This document shows positions 39,890 through 47,642 of a stretch of 50,916 bases of DNA, in pieces (positions within the stretch are counted from its first letter, which is position 1; the number at the start of each line of letters is the position of its first letter). The position numbers were made by a program, and so were the translations under genes. Origin of the DNA: Candidatus Saccharibacteria bacterium UBA5170 (GTDB lineage: Bacteria; Patescibacteriota; Saccharimonadia; Saccharimonadales; Saccharimonadaceae); contig DHWY01000002.1 of NCBI GenBank assembly GCA_002413425.1, positions 129,183-180,098 on the forward strand. Direction: 5' to 3'. The notes below the pieces were generated by a model. That model saw only the letters and a program-made list of their open reading frames with translations. It did not search any database and was not told where the DNA came from.

Positions 39890-40669
39890 CTACTCAAACA
39901 AACTAACGTACTTCTTGGGATTCAAAGCATTTGACCACATTAACTGAGACTCTTCTTTAATAGCCTTTAGCGACGTTGCAAGAATATATATCTCTTCATC
40001 GTCAAAGCCCATACTCTCAAGTTTCTTACGAGTAGTATAAAGAAAGCTGTTTTTTGCGTTGCCGTCTCTTAATACGAAGCAGATACGTGGATAATCACCG
40101 TCCCACCCCTCATTCTCGCTATGGGTAATAATCTCGTCGAGTCTTTTGCGGATAATGTATGGAGTCTTCTCGTCTACCAGCACTACGATGGCCTCACGGC
40201 CGTCTGGTGTGCGAATATAGAGATCTGGCCGGTTCTTTGGGAATTGTTTGAACCTGTTGATCTCAGCCTTTGTGAATATATCTGAGTTATCGGGTATGGA
40301 TAGCATGATGGAGGCATAGAGATGAGTAAGCTTGAGGCAATGTTCTATGAATTCCTCGGTGGCCTCTTCGTTCTTGTAGAGGGCGTGGACGACGGACTCT
40401 TTAACATCCATGAGTTTGCGGACAGTTGTAGCGCCAGTTTTATTCAAATAATAGTAGGCAGGCTTTCCATGAATCCGGTATTCATTTTTATATACCTTTG
40501 TTACTAGACCTTTACTAACTAGCTTTTCCAGAACCTCATAGACACTAACACGACGAATACCCATAACTTGACCTAATAATTGAGAAGAAACAAATCGAAA
40601 CTTGAATAATAGCTTTAATACACGTTGTTGTTGGACTGTAAGTTTTACTTCTTTTTCACTGGCTCCCAT
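39890..40669 (-). CDS. Replication-relaxation family winged-helix protein
   Basis: 259 residues. The N-terminal winged helix (about 8-80) reads LTVQQQRVLKLLFKFRFVSS then an MGIRRVSVYEVLEKLVSKG recognition part, as in replication-relaxation (plasmid and Saccharibacteria) proteins. The C-terminal part has RPDLYI (about 143) and a later VLVDEK, which resembles a PD-(D/E)xK nuclease core. Related proteins help initiate or relax replication of plasmids and integrative elements. Palindromic 22-bp iterons lie 125 bp upstream of its start (40793-40836) and are the probable binding sites. Confidence 0.75.
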   Translation of the reverse strand: MGASEKEVKLTVQQQRVLKLLFKFRFVSSQLLGQVMGIRRVSVYEVLEKLVSKGLVTKVYKNEYRIHGKPAYYYLNKTGATTVRKLMDVKESVVHALYKNEEATEEFIEHCLKLTHLYASIMLSIPDNSDIFTKAEINRFKQFPKNRPDLYIRTPDGREAIVVLVDEKTPYIIRKRLDEIITHSENEGWDGDYPRICFVLRDGNAKNSFLYTTRKKLESMGFDDEEIYILATSLKAIKEESQLMWSNALNPKKYVSLFE

Positions 40670-40792
40670 ACTACTTCACTCCCCTATACGTAGTATATAT
40701 AAAGAGAGAGTAAAAAGCGAATAGTTGTATCTGTTATATATATCTGTTTCACCTACTATGCACTGTAGGTAAATAATACAATATAATAAGCT

Positions 40793-40836
40793 TAAATAGT
40801 ATTGCTATTTATCTTAATTAGTATTACTATTTATAT
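40793..40836. repeat. Two palindromic 22-bp direct repeats (iterons)
   Basis: TTAAATAGTATTGCTATTTATC (shown as unit positions 40793-40814, core TAGTATTGCTATTTAT) is followed directly by a second unit at 40815-40836 (core TAGTATTACTATTTAT). Each core holds an inverted ATAG/CTAT pair. The surrounding 40670-40888 is AT-rich. Tandem palindromic iterons beside a replication-relaxation gene fit an origin or operator. Confidence 0.6.
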
Positions 40837-40888
40837 AGAGGTTGTACGTTAACAATTCGGCTAGTATCAGGTAGAATAGAGGGTATAT

Positions 40889-41041
40889 ATGATAGATAGA
40901 GAACTACTCGAAACAACGGCACTAGAAGAGGTTTGCGCTTGTCAGTACTATGACCTAGCAGATACCCTTCAGGAGACGCCAGACGAAGACTTACGGGGTA
41001 TCGTCAACCACACAATTAAATGTGAAATCTGCGGTGAGTAA
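40889..41041 (+). CDS. Small cysteine-containing protein, 50 residues
   Basis: ATG 40889 with AGAGGG six bases upstream and TAGAAT at about 40874 as a -10. Product starts MIDRELLETTALEEVCACQY, is acidic, and ends KCEICGE. CAC and CEIC could bind a metal. No family recognised. It lies between the iterons and the ribbon-helix-helix gene and is probably an accessory gene of the element. Confidence 0.55.
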   Translation: MIDRELLETTALEEVCACQYYDLADTLQETPDEDLRGIVNHTIKCEICGE

Positions 41042-41072
41042 ATAGCAATACTTTTATGATAAAATAGGACTG

Positions 41073-41276
41073 ATGTCCAGAAAGATTGTCAGCATGCAGA
41101 TTCGAATTACGGACGACGTACGAAAGCGCGCCAAAGTAGTTGCGAAAGAAAACGGGCTTACTCTTAGCGAGCTAGTCCTGAGTTTGCTCGCAAGAACTGG
41201 TGATAAAGAACTCAAAAACTTAGTCAACAAAGAATTGAAAGAACGACCAAAGCCCGGACGGCCTTGGGATAAGTAA
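41073..41276 (+). CDS. Ribbon-helix-helix DNA-binding protein
   Basis: 67 residues. The beta strand MQIRITDDVR followed by two helices KRAKVVAKENG and LTLSELVLSLLA is the RelB/ParD/RHH pattern of antitoxins and relaxosome accessory proteins; the basic tail ends RPKPGRPWDK. A TATGAT -10 sits 12 bases before the ATG. No toxin gene is adjacent, so a regulator or accessory factor of the neighbouring recombinase element is more likely than an antitoxin. Confidence 0.7.
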   Translation: MSRKIVSMQIRITDDVRKRAKVVAKENGLTLSELVLSLLARTGDKELKNLVNKELKERPKPGRPWDK

Positions 41277-41299
41277 AACCAACTGCTAGTCGAATTGTT

Positions 41300-41329
41300 A
41301 AGACGTACCAATCTCGGAACGTCTTTTTT
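41300..41329 (+). terminator. Intrinsic terminator between RHH gene and next ORF
   Basis: AAGACGT (41300-41306) pairs with ACGTCTT (41319-41325), followed by a T-run to 41329. A strong ribosome binding site (ACGGAGG) and ATG 41346 follow at once, a repeat of the layout seen at 1241-1283. Confidence 0.75.
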
Positions 41330-41345
41330 GTTCAACGGAGGGCAC

Positions 41346-41570
41346 ATGGGTATTAGTAAGTTTCATAATTTTGTGGGTATCATCACTGAATCATTCAGGG
41401 TTGATAATGAGGCTATTGAAGAGCTTCGAGTTATTTTGGAGCAACAAAACGAGCGCGAAATAAAGTACGATGAGGCTGAACAAATTGGCCGAAGTCTTAT
41501 AACAGTGCTTGAAACGCTAGCAAATGGTCGAACGATCACTATATCAAAGGACGAATCAGGTGGAAAATAG
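41346..41570 (+). CDS. Small protein preceding the serine recombinase
   Basis: 74 residues from ATG 41346 with GGAGG six bases upstream; the frame is open from 41295 but that part overlaps a terminator. Helical, acidic middle (EQQNEREIKYDEAEQIGRSL), C-terminus KDESGGK. The last 11 bp overlap the GTG start of the recombinase gene. Genes of this size often precede large serine recombinases in Saccharibacteria; a recombination directionality factor is possible but not shown. Confidence 0.65.
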   Translation: MGISKFHNFVGIITESFRVDNEAIEELRVILEQQNEREIKYDEAEQIGRSLITVLETLANGRTITISKDESGGK

Positions 41571-43176
41571 TAAGAACACGACCGTAATTCTGGCTAGGGT
41601 CTCATCAAAAGCCCAAGAAGATGAGGGCTATTCTCTCGATTCTCAGCTAAAATTACTTCAAAATTATTGTTTATCCAATAGCCTTCGGGTTGTGAAAATA
41701 TATAAAATCGCTGAAACGGCATCAAAAGGCCAAAGCCGTAGAGTGTTTAACGAACTACTCGCCTATCTTTACCAAAATAATGTTTATAATTTAGCTGTTG
41801 AAAAGACTGATCGCCTAACTCGTAACCTAAAAGACGCTGTTGCAATCGATGACTGGTTGCAATTAGATGGCGACCGTATGCTTCACGCTGTTAAAGAAAA
41901 TATTAAACTTCATAAAGAATCCAAATCCGATGTTAAGTTTATGTGGAATATTCACCTGGCAGTAGCTAAAAAGTATACCGATAACCTACGCGAGGAGGCT
42001 ATGAAAGGCTGGGCTGAAAAGCTAGCTCAGGGCTGGCTACCTTCTCGCCCGCCAATTGGCTATATGACGGCTATTCAAAACGGCAAACGTATACACGTGC
42101 CTAACCCAAAGACAACGCCATATGTTATAGCCGGTTTTGAACATTATTTAACAGCCCAAGGCTCGATTGATTCAGTTTGGGCATTACTAAAACAAGCTGG
42201 CATAGTTACATATAATGGGCGTCCACTTGTAAAGAACGCAATTCATAGGCTGCTTAAAAACCCATACTATATGGGTATTATTGAGTTTAACGGTGAAACA
42301 TACGCTGGATCGCATAAGCCGTTGATATCTAAACAGTTATATCAAGCTGTCCAAGCCAAGATGCATGGAGGTAAATCGATTAAGCGCCGAACTCACGATA
42401 TTGTTCTTAGAAATGCTCTAAAATGTGGCTACTGTGGCAAAGTCATCACCTGGGAGATGCATAAAGGCCATTACTATGGTACTTGTCATCATATTACGCC
42501 CGACTGTAAGATAAACAAATATCTTCGCGAAGACATTGCACAAGATGTATTAGTTGAGAAGATGGGTAACCTGATTAGTCCATCAAAAGCTGTTGTAGAT
42601 TGGCTGATTAACCATTTAGAGGCTGATTTTAAGGACAACTCTAGTCAGGCGGAAGATTATAAACAATCAATCAAGATGCGCCTTAGCCGACTCGATAAGA
42701 TGGATGAGATGTTATATGATGACAAGCTTGCTGGTGAAGTTACCAAAGAACGCTACGATAACAAACACGCCGACATATTAAAACAAGTAGAACAGCTAAA
42801 AGATGATCTACTCATCGCTGACTCAACAAGCTTAGAAAAACATCAGCAAGTGATTAATCTAATCAAGCTCACCCAGACCGCTAAAGACGAATATTTAAGT
42901 GAAAATCTAACTAATGAACAAAAACGCACAATTTTAGCAGAACTTTTCGAATCAGTCGATTATGAAGACAGTTCTATCTCTGTTAAGCTCACAAAATTCG
43001 TTAAATCGATCGAAGAAAGAGTATGCATTAGTAAACGAATTCTAAAGGAGGCAAAAATGAACTGCAGAACCAACAAAAATGACCCCATTGATAGAGGTCA
43101 AGCTGTGGAGAACACTCAATTAGAGCTTCTCTCTCCTGTTTGGCAGGGGCACGTGGAATCGAACTTTAAAAAGTAA
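41560..43176 (+). CDS. Large serine recombinase
   Basis: 538 residues from GTG 41560 (AAAGGA about nine bases upstream), overlapping the previous gene. The resolvase domain starts TTVILARVSSKAQEDEGYS with the catalytic serine in RVSSKAQ and EGYSLDSQ, EKTDRLTRN (about 85) carrying the active-site arginines. The recombinase domain, a zinc ribbon (CGYCGK and CHHITPDC, about 290-320) and a long coiled coil (about 350-470) follow. It catalyses integration and excision between att sites. Its last eight codons (WQGHVESN region) are read from the 3' end of a tRNA-Trp sequence. Confidence 0.92.
   Translation: MENSKNTTVILARVSSKAQEDEGYSLDSQLKLLQNYCLSNSLRVVKIYKIAETASKGQSRRVFNELLAYLYQNNVYNLAVEKTDRLTRNLKDAVAIDDWLQLDGDRMLHAVKENIKLHKESKSDVKFMWNIHLAVAKKYTDNLREEAMKGWAEKLAQGWLPSRPPIGYMTAIQNGKRIHVPNPKTTPYVIAGFEHYLTAQGSIDSVWALLKQAGIVTYNGRPLVKNAIHRLLKNPYYMGIIEFNGETYAGSHKPLISKQLYQAVQAKMHGGKSIKRRTHDIVLRNALKCGYCGKVITWEMHKGHYYGTCHHITPDCKINKYLREDIAQDVLVEKMGNLISPSKAVVDWLINHLEADFKDNSSQAEDYKQSIKMRLSRLDKMDEMLYDDKLAGEVTKERYDNKHADILKQVEQLKDDLLIADSTSLEKHQQVINLIKLTQTAKDEYLSENLTNEQKRTILAELFESVDYEDSSISVKLTKFVKSIEERVCISKRILKEAKMNCRTNKNDPIDRGQAVENTQLELLSPVWQGHVESNFKK
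43141..43164 (-). tRNA. 3' fragment of tRNA-Trp (24 nt), probable attachment core
   Basis: The minus strand reads GTTCGATTCCACG then TGCCCCTGCCA, i.e. T-loop, 3' half of the T-stem, acceptor strand TGCCCCT, discriminator G and encoded CCA. The acceptor would pair with AGGGGCA, the 5' end typical of bacterial tRNA-Trp. The 5' two thirds of the tRNA are absent in both directions, so this is a fragment and not a functional tRNA. It lies inside the 3' end of the serine recombinase gene. Confidence 0.7.
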
Positions 43177-43274
43177 CTAGTGTTCGAAACGGTCGCTTGC
43201 AACTAGCGCGCAAACCGAACGGACTGGCTGGTATCCGAAGGTGACGATCGACGGAAATGTACGGAACGGTTCCC

Positions 43275-44255
43275 CTAGCCTCTTGGTGGTTCGCCTTCGG
43301 GATCGTCAAGGAGTTTCTTGGTTTTGATTTCGAAGCGACGTCCGGTGACTTCGCTAGTCGTGTAATCTTCGTTAATCAGGTTCACGAACGTATCAAGGTC
43401 GTTGCCATCTAGGATGATGATGGCGCCGGCGTCATCGGTCATCAGCTCTAACGCCATAGTGTCGGCATAATCAACCACCTGCTCCTGCGTGATGGCCCCG
43501 ATTTCAATCTTCTGAATCTTGTTGACCGTCTTCTTGCGCTCGCGGACCATCGTCTGCAGATCAAGCCCGTCAGGAAAGCTCAGTTTAAACTGTTTTTCAA
43601 TCTCTACTACCTTCAAATCGGCCAATGCCTGCTTTTTATAGTCATAGTTGAAGAGACGCTCAAATTTGCTTTGATTGAACACAAAAATATCTTTATCGAT
43701 AATCAAAACTTGGTTGTCCGGTGGAATCTTAAGTCCGATATCTGCTTGAAAGGCACCGAATTTACCTTCGCGGAATTCCCAAGCGGTGGTGCCTTTGAGA
43801 ACTTGTCCCTGCGAGATCTGCTTGATGGCATAGAACGGCTTAGACGGCGAATCTTTGTGGGTAAAACGAGCAATAATTCCCTTGATGCGTTTGAACTCGT
43901 GCTCCTCTTCGCTAAACGCCACAATGTCACTCCGTTGATGCTCAATCAGGTGCAGCAACGTCTCGGCCCGGCCGACATTCTCGAGATTCGTCCGGAGCAA
44001 CACGTCATCTTCTTTTTCTGACAATTCAAAATCACGAATCGACAGTCCGGTGCCCGCACCCAGGTTGACGAAATTTATCATGTCGTACAAAAACAGTGGT
44101 TTTATCTGAGAGTTTAGCTCTTTGCTAAAGCTGGTGGTGTACGGCGTATAGTTTTTATTGAACAAAAAGAATTCGACATCAAGTTCTTTTTTGATGCCAT
44201 CAATGTTATTCGCCCACAGGAAAATATCGGTCGTGTCGCGCGCTTCTGCTTCCAT
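43275..44255 (-). CDS. DUF4868 protein (KwaB-like)
   Basis: 326 residues. The C-terminal two thirds fit the DUF4868 family that includes the Kiwa anti-phage protein KwaB: PFYAIKQISQGQVLK, then VLIIDKDIFVFNQSKFERLF (about 190-209) followed by NYDYKK. No signal peptide or membrane helix. Kiwa normally pairs KwaB with the four-helix membrane protein KwaA; no such gene is adjacent here, so this is an orphan. It lies just beside the recombinase and its tRNA fragment, at the border to core genes. Confidence 0.75.
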   Translation of the reverse strand: MEAEARDTTDIFLWANNIDGIKKELDVEFFLFNKNYTPYTTSFSKELNSQIKPLFLYDMINFVNLGAGTGLSIRDFELSEKEDDVLLRTNLENVGRAETLLHLIEHQRSDIVAFSEEEHEFKRIKGIIARFTHKDSPSKPFYAIKQISQGQVLKGTTAWEFREGKFGAFQADIGLKIPPDNQVLIIDKDIFVFNQSKFERLFNYDYKKQALADLKVVEIEKQFKLSFPDGLDLQTMVRERKKTVNKIQKIEIGAITQEQVVDYADTMALELMTDDAGAIIILDGNDLDTFVNLINEDYTTSEVTGRRFEIKTKKLLDDPEGEPPRG

Positions 44256-44374
44256 AATTTTTACTTAACTTTCTTTTTTGATTAACAACTGGTACTTATT
44301 GTACCGCAATTATTTCAAGTAATGGGCTGTTTTTTAGTTCAATCGCTGTGAAAAATACCACCCTATCAAGACAT

Positions 44375-44794
44375 TTATAACCGCACACCATCGCGGGCCT
44401 TATTAGCCCACTCGTCAGCCATCTCGTTGCCTTCATCGCCTTCATGTCCGCGCACCCACGTCAAGGTAACATGAGACTTTTGATACAGAGGATACACTTC
44501 CCGAACAATATCAAGGTTCTTGATTTCGCCACCTTTCTTTTTCCAGCCCTTGGCTTCCCAACCAGGCGCCCATTTGGTAATAACGTTGATCCAAAATTCG
44601 CTGTCAGTAAACAGCTCGGCATGCTCGCCATCGGCATCCATGAGCGCCGCCAAGATTGCCTTGCCTTCCATGCGGATATTTGTCGTCGCACCATCTTCAC
44701 TCCCCAGAATATGCGGAACACCATTTTTTATAACTGAAAATCCCCCAGGACCAGGATTCGGACTTGCACTGCCGTCTGTGTAATAAATAATCAT
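44375..44794 (-). CDS. rnhA: Ribonuclease HI
   Basis: 139 residues, cleaves RNA of RNA-DNA hybrids. Catalytic set visible: D7 (YTDGS), E43 (RMEGKA), D64 (FTDSEF), H117 (RGHEGDEGN) and D127 (MADEWA). A lysine/tryptophan-rich handle (AKGWKKKGGE, about 81-90) is of the basic-protrusion type. Length and order match bacterial RNase HI without extra domains. Its start region is divergent from a small + strand gene pair at 44894. Confidence 0.93.
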   Translation of the reverse strand: MIIYYTDGSASPNPGPGGFSVIKNGVPHILGSEDGATTNIRMEGKAILAALMDADGEHAELFTDSEFWINVITKWAPGWEAKGWKKKGGEIKNLDIVREVYPLYQKSHVTLTWVRGHEGDEGNEMADEWANKARDGVRL

Positions 44795-44893
44795 CTGTCT
44801 CTATTCTACTACACTGGTCCGATTAGGAGATTTAGTAATTTTGGTGCATAATAGATGGTATATTATGTGCGACATCGCATGGAAGGATTTACT

Positions 44894-44959
44894 ATGGCAA
44901 AGGGTACTGGTCAACGCAAAGCAATCAAGAAGCCTAAGCAAGTGAAGGTGGCCGCCTAA
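44894..44959 (+). CDS. 21-residue basic peptide
   Basis: ATG 44894 has GGAAGGA seven to thirteen bases upstream and reads MAKGTGQRKAIKKPKQVKVA then A and stop. The TAA overlaps the next ATG (TAATG), suggesting coupling. TGGTATATT near 44855 is a fair -10. So short a gene cannot be proven by composition alone, but ribosome binding site, promoter and overlap all agree. It may be a leader peptide or a small RNA-binding peptide. Confidence 0.5.
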   Translation: MAKGTGQRKAIKKPKQVKVAA

Positions 44960-45168
44960 TGACGCTCGAAGAAGTGACGACAAAGCTGCAGTCTCTTCAG
45001 GACGATCCGACCATGATGACTGTCAGCAAATACAGCCCGACAGCTCCAGAGTGGCCCGATAATCAACTGCCGTTTGTTGAAATTCACCTCGCCTACTTAC
45101 GAGCCCACAAGCTGGTTAATCCGATTTATTACATATCCAATTTGGAACTAATGATAAAAAAACGCTAG
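44959..45168 (+). CDS. Unknown small protein, 69 residues
   Basis: Starts MTLEEVTTKLQSLQDDPTMM, acidic N-terminal helix, then SPTAPEWPDNQLPFVEIHLA and a basic end MIKKR. No domain recognised. Translation is probably coupled to the 21-residue gene ahead of it. Likely lineage-specific. Confidence 0.55.
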   Translation: MTLEEVTTKLQSLQDDPTMMTVSKYSPTAPEWPDNQLPFVEIHLAYLRAHKLVNPIYYISNLELMIKKR

Positions 45169-45250
45169 TATCTAATACGCCTCGTCCCATCATGGGTATA
45201 CTCAAAGGCGTCGCACAACCATCGTTTTATGGCCTTGATAAACCTTATGT

Positions 45251-45279
45251 TTGTAATTAACACCTGCACTCCCTAGAAT
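45251..45279 (+). promoter_or_regulatory. Leaderless promoter
   Basis: TTGTAA (45251-45256), 17-bp spacer, TAGAAT (45274-45279); ATG 45286 follows six bases later, so transcription should begin at or next to the start codon. Confidence 0.65.
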
Positions 45280-45285
45280 GGATAT

Positions 45286-45834
45286 ATGGCATCACTCGAT
45301 CACGTCCCAAGCCTTAGACACACAGAGCTGACTATGCGTCCTGACGAACACCCAGAGGATACATTAGAAAACATCGAGCGCGCTGTCCGTCTTATAGATG
45401 GAATTTTAGCTACCGCTAGAGGAAGCGAAACCATTGCTCTTCCTACCCAAGAGTTAGTCGACATTATCAACTCGCTTTCCAAACTATTCTCTACTTACGA
45501 CAACATGGTAAAAATGTGTTCAACCATCGGCATGATGAACGAAGAAGAGATTTTAAACGCTCTCGAAGAAGCCGAAGCTATAATCGCGGCTAAATACGAG
45601 CACGATCGCGATGAACGTATCACCTTAGCAGCCGCCGTACTCCACCTCGTCGACGGAGAGCCAACCGAAAAAAGCCGCGCACTGGCACGCAAATTAGCCC
45701 GCTCTGTCATCACCTCTTTTGATGATGATGAAAAAATAATTGACGAACCGGTAGATAGTGACTACTTTCGCTCACTCGCAGAAGAACACCTTCTAACAAA
45801 CACTCAGGTTAAAGGATTTGGAAAAGAAAGCTAA
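45286..45834 (+). CDS. Unknown helical protein, 182 residues
   Basis: Mostly alpha-helical and acidic. Contains ENIERAVRLIDGILATARGS and LNALEEAEAIIAAKYEHDRD. No membrane segment or known domain. The frame starts at the base predicted as transcription start, and its stop lies one base from the convergent glyQS stop. Lineage-specific gene, function unknown. Confidence 0.6.
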   Translation: MASLDHVPSLRHTELTMRPDEHPEDTLENIERAVRLIDGILATARGSETIALPTQELVDIINSLSKLFSTYDNMVKMCSTIGMMNEEEILNALEEAEAIIAAKYEHDRDERITLAAAVLHLVDGEPTEKSRALARKLARSVITSFDDDEKIIDEPVDSDYFRSLAEEHLLTNTQVKGFGKES

Positions 45835-45835
45835 T

Positions 45836-47191
45836 TTATAGCTCGCTTATCGCGACTCTCTTTTGCTCGGTCGTATCACGCTGACGTATTGTCACCGCGT
45901 TATCTTCAAGCGTATCAAAGTCGATTACCACGCAGTACGGCGTTCCAATCTCGTCTTGGCGGCGGTAGCGTTTACCAATGTTGCCATTGTCATCCCACAT
46001 CACGTTTCCGTGTTTTTTCTTCAAAATCGCGTAAACTTCACGAGCTTTCGCAACCAGCTCGGGTTTGTTCTTTAACAGTGGCGAAACAGCATATTTAACG
46101 GGGGCAAGGTGCTCTGGAAGTTTCAAAAAAACACGTTTCTCACCATTCACTTCGTCCTCGGTGTAGGCAGAGGAAAGCACGGCCATTAATGTTCGTTCAA
46201 CGCCAAATGACGGTTCGATTACATGAGGAATAAATTTTGTGTTCGTTCCCTTGACGACATAGGCCATGTTCTTACCCGCTTCGCGCTGGATGTTGTCGAG
46301 GTCAAAACTACCGCGATAGGCCAAGCCCAATAACTCTTCGCGGCCGATGGGAAAATCAAACTCAAAGTCGATCGTGCGCTTGCTGTAGTGGGCCCGATCG
46401 GCCTCTGGTACTTCAAGCTCGTGGACGTTCTCGGCAGGCAGCCCCAGTGCGTCCGTCCACTCGTGAACTAGCACGACCCAGTTGTTAAATTCAGCTTCCC
46501 AGTTAGCTGGGTCAATAAAGTATTCAATCTCCATTTGTTCAAACTCGCGCGAACGAAAAATGAAGTCACGCGGGCTAATTTCGTTGCGAAATGCCTTACC
46601 TTGCTGGGCAAGCCCGAACGGAAGGTCGGGATAAAAACTATCAACCACGTTGCGGTAATTGGTAAAAATACCTTGGGCAGTTTCAGGACGAAGGTAGCTA
46701 ACACTGGTTTCATCCTCAACTGGTCCAACGGTCGTCTTAAACATCATATTAAAGGTACGAACATCTGACAAAGGATTTCCGTTAGGGCTTTTGACATCGT
46801 TCTCGCGGATGAGCGTCGTCATATCATCTAAACTGAGACCGTCGACCTCAAAACCAGCATCTTTTAGCAAATGGTCAGCCCGAAAACGTTGTTTCGTATT
46901 AAGGTCCTCCACTAATGGGTCAGTGAAGGTTTCGACATGCCCACTCGCCTTCCAGACTTTTTGGTTCATCAAAATTGCTGCGTCAACGCCGTACACGTCT
47001 TCGCGATCTTCGACGAACATCTTCCACCAAAGGTTCATGATATTTCGCTTCAGGGCAACACCAAGTGGACCGTAATCCCAGGTACCACTTAAACCACCAT
47101 AAACTTCACTCCCTTGATAAATAAAGCCTCGGCGTTTTGCCAAAGACACAATTGCTTCCATTTTTTCATTCTTGGTGTTTTTGTCGCTCAT
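45836..47191 (-). CDS. glyQS: Glycyl-tRNA synthetase (dimeric class II type)
   Basis: 451 residues, charges tRNA-Gly with glycine. Class II motif 1-type start RGFIYQGSEVYGGLSGTWDY (20-39), the substrate loop YLRPETAQGIF (about 167-177), motif 2 FRNEISPRDFIFRSREFEQM (about 201-220) and motif 3 EPSFGVERT (about 329-337) are all present, followed by the anticodon-binding domain (about 350-451). This is the alpha2 archaeal/eukaryotic-like GlyRS used by many bacteria, not the GlyQ+GlyS type. Length is usual for the compact form. Confidence 0.96.
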   Translation of the reverse strand: MSDKNTKNEKMEAIVSLAKRRGFIYQGSEVYGGLSGTWDYGPLGVALKRNIMNLWWKMFVEDREDVYGVDAAILMNQKVWKASGHVETFTDPLVEDLNTKQRFRADHLLKDAGFEVDGLSLDDMTTLIRENDVKSPNGNPLSDVRTFNMMFKTTVGPVEDETSVSYLRPETAQGIFTNYRNVVDSFYPDLPFGLAQQGKAFRNEISPRDFIFRSREFEQMEIEYFIDPANWEAEFNNWVVLVHEWTDALGLPAENVHELEVPEADRAHYSKRTIDFEFDFPIGREELLGLAYRGSFDLDNIQREAGKNMAYVVKGTNTKFIPHVIEPSFGVERTLMAVLSSAYTEDEVNGEKRVFLKLPEHLAPVKYAVSPLLKNKPELVAKAREVYAILKKKHGNVMWDDNGNIGKRYRRQDEIGTPYCVVIDFDTLEDNAVTIRQRDTTEQKRVAISEL

Positions 47192-47312
47192 AATTATGGC
47201 TATTATATCACAGGCCCACTTGTCGTAATATTGACTTTTTAATATTACGGTTGTATGGTTATTCCAAGTTCTCTACACTATCCACCTCAAGCTACCGAAC
47301 GGAGCAATTGTC

Positions 47313-47552
47313 GTGACTGAACCAGCGCAAGCGATTACGCCCTACACCGAACATACACAAGACACAGAGTCGAGTAGCAACTTCGCACAACCCAGCTTCC
47401 GCGAAGCTTTCGCAATGTTAACCGACGTATTGCAAAGCGGAGACGGGCTGCGACAGAACATCATTCTGTTGCTGCGAGTTGAGCATCGAAATGTGCTGTT
47501 AAGCTCCACGCGTCGCTTACGAAAAATTGGTCATCAGATCAGACGCAGGTAG
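47313..47552 (+). CDS. Unknown small protein, 79 residues
   Basis: GTG 47313 with CGGAG seven to nine bases upstream. Polar N-terminal half (TEPAQAITPYTEHTQDTESS) followed by a helix and a basic C-terminus (RKIGHQIRRR). No domain recognised. It is followed by a nested hairpin and terminator. It could be a regulator of translation or an RNA-binding peptide, but there is no direct evidence. Confidence 0.5.
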   Translation: MTEPAQAITPYTEHTQDTESSSNFAQPSFREAFAMLTDVLQSGDGLRQNIILLLRVEHRNVLLSSTRRLRKIGHQIRRR

Positions 47553-47554
47553 TA

Positions 47555-47635
47555 CGAGGAGGATAGAGAGAACTAGTCCCCGGGTCTATCAATACGACCC
47601 GGGGCATCCTCCTCGCTAAAATATGGCGAGGTTTT
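47555..47635. terminator. Nested hairpins with alternative pairing, bidirectional terminator
   Basis: CGAGGAGGAT (47555-47564) can pair with ATCCTCCTCG (47606-47615), enclosing CCCCGGGTC/GACCCGGGG (47578-47586, 47596-47604). CCTCGC (47611-47616) can instead pair with GCGAGG (47626-47631), followed by TTTTAATTTT. The two folds share 47611-47615, so they exclude each other. It ends the + gene at 47552 and, read from the other side, the recO operon. Confidence 0.7.
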
Positions 47636-47642
47636 AATTTTG

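Noticed and set aside
41073..41570. Toxin-antitoxin pair of the RHH protein and the following small ORF
   Set aside because: A terminator separates them, the second protein has no toxin-like motif and it overlaps the recombinase gene instead.
43177..43274. Complete tRNA or tmRNA gene around the tRNA-Trp fragment
   Set aside because: No 5' half (AGGGGCA, D-arm, CCA anticodon) was found on either side, and the T-stem 5' strand does not pair, so only a fragment is called.
43275..44255. Complete Kiwa defence system
   Set aside because: No KwaA-like four-helix membrane gene is adjacent; only a KwaB-like gene is supported.
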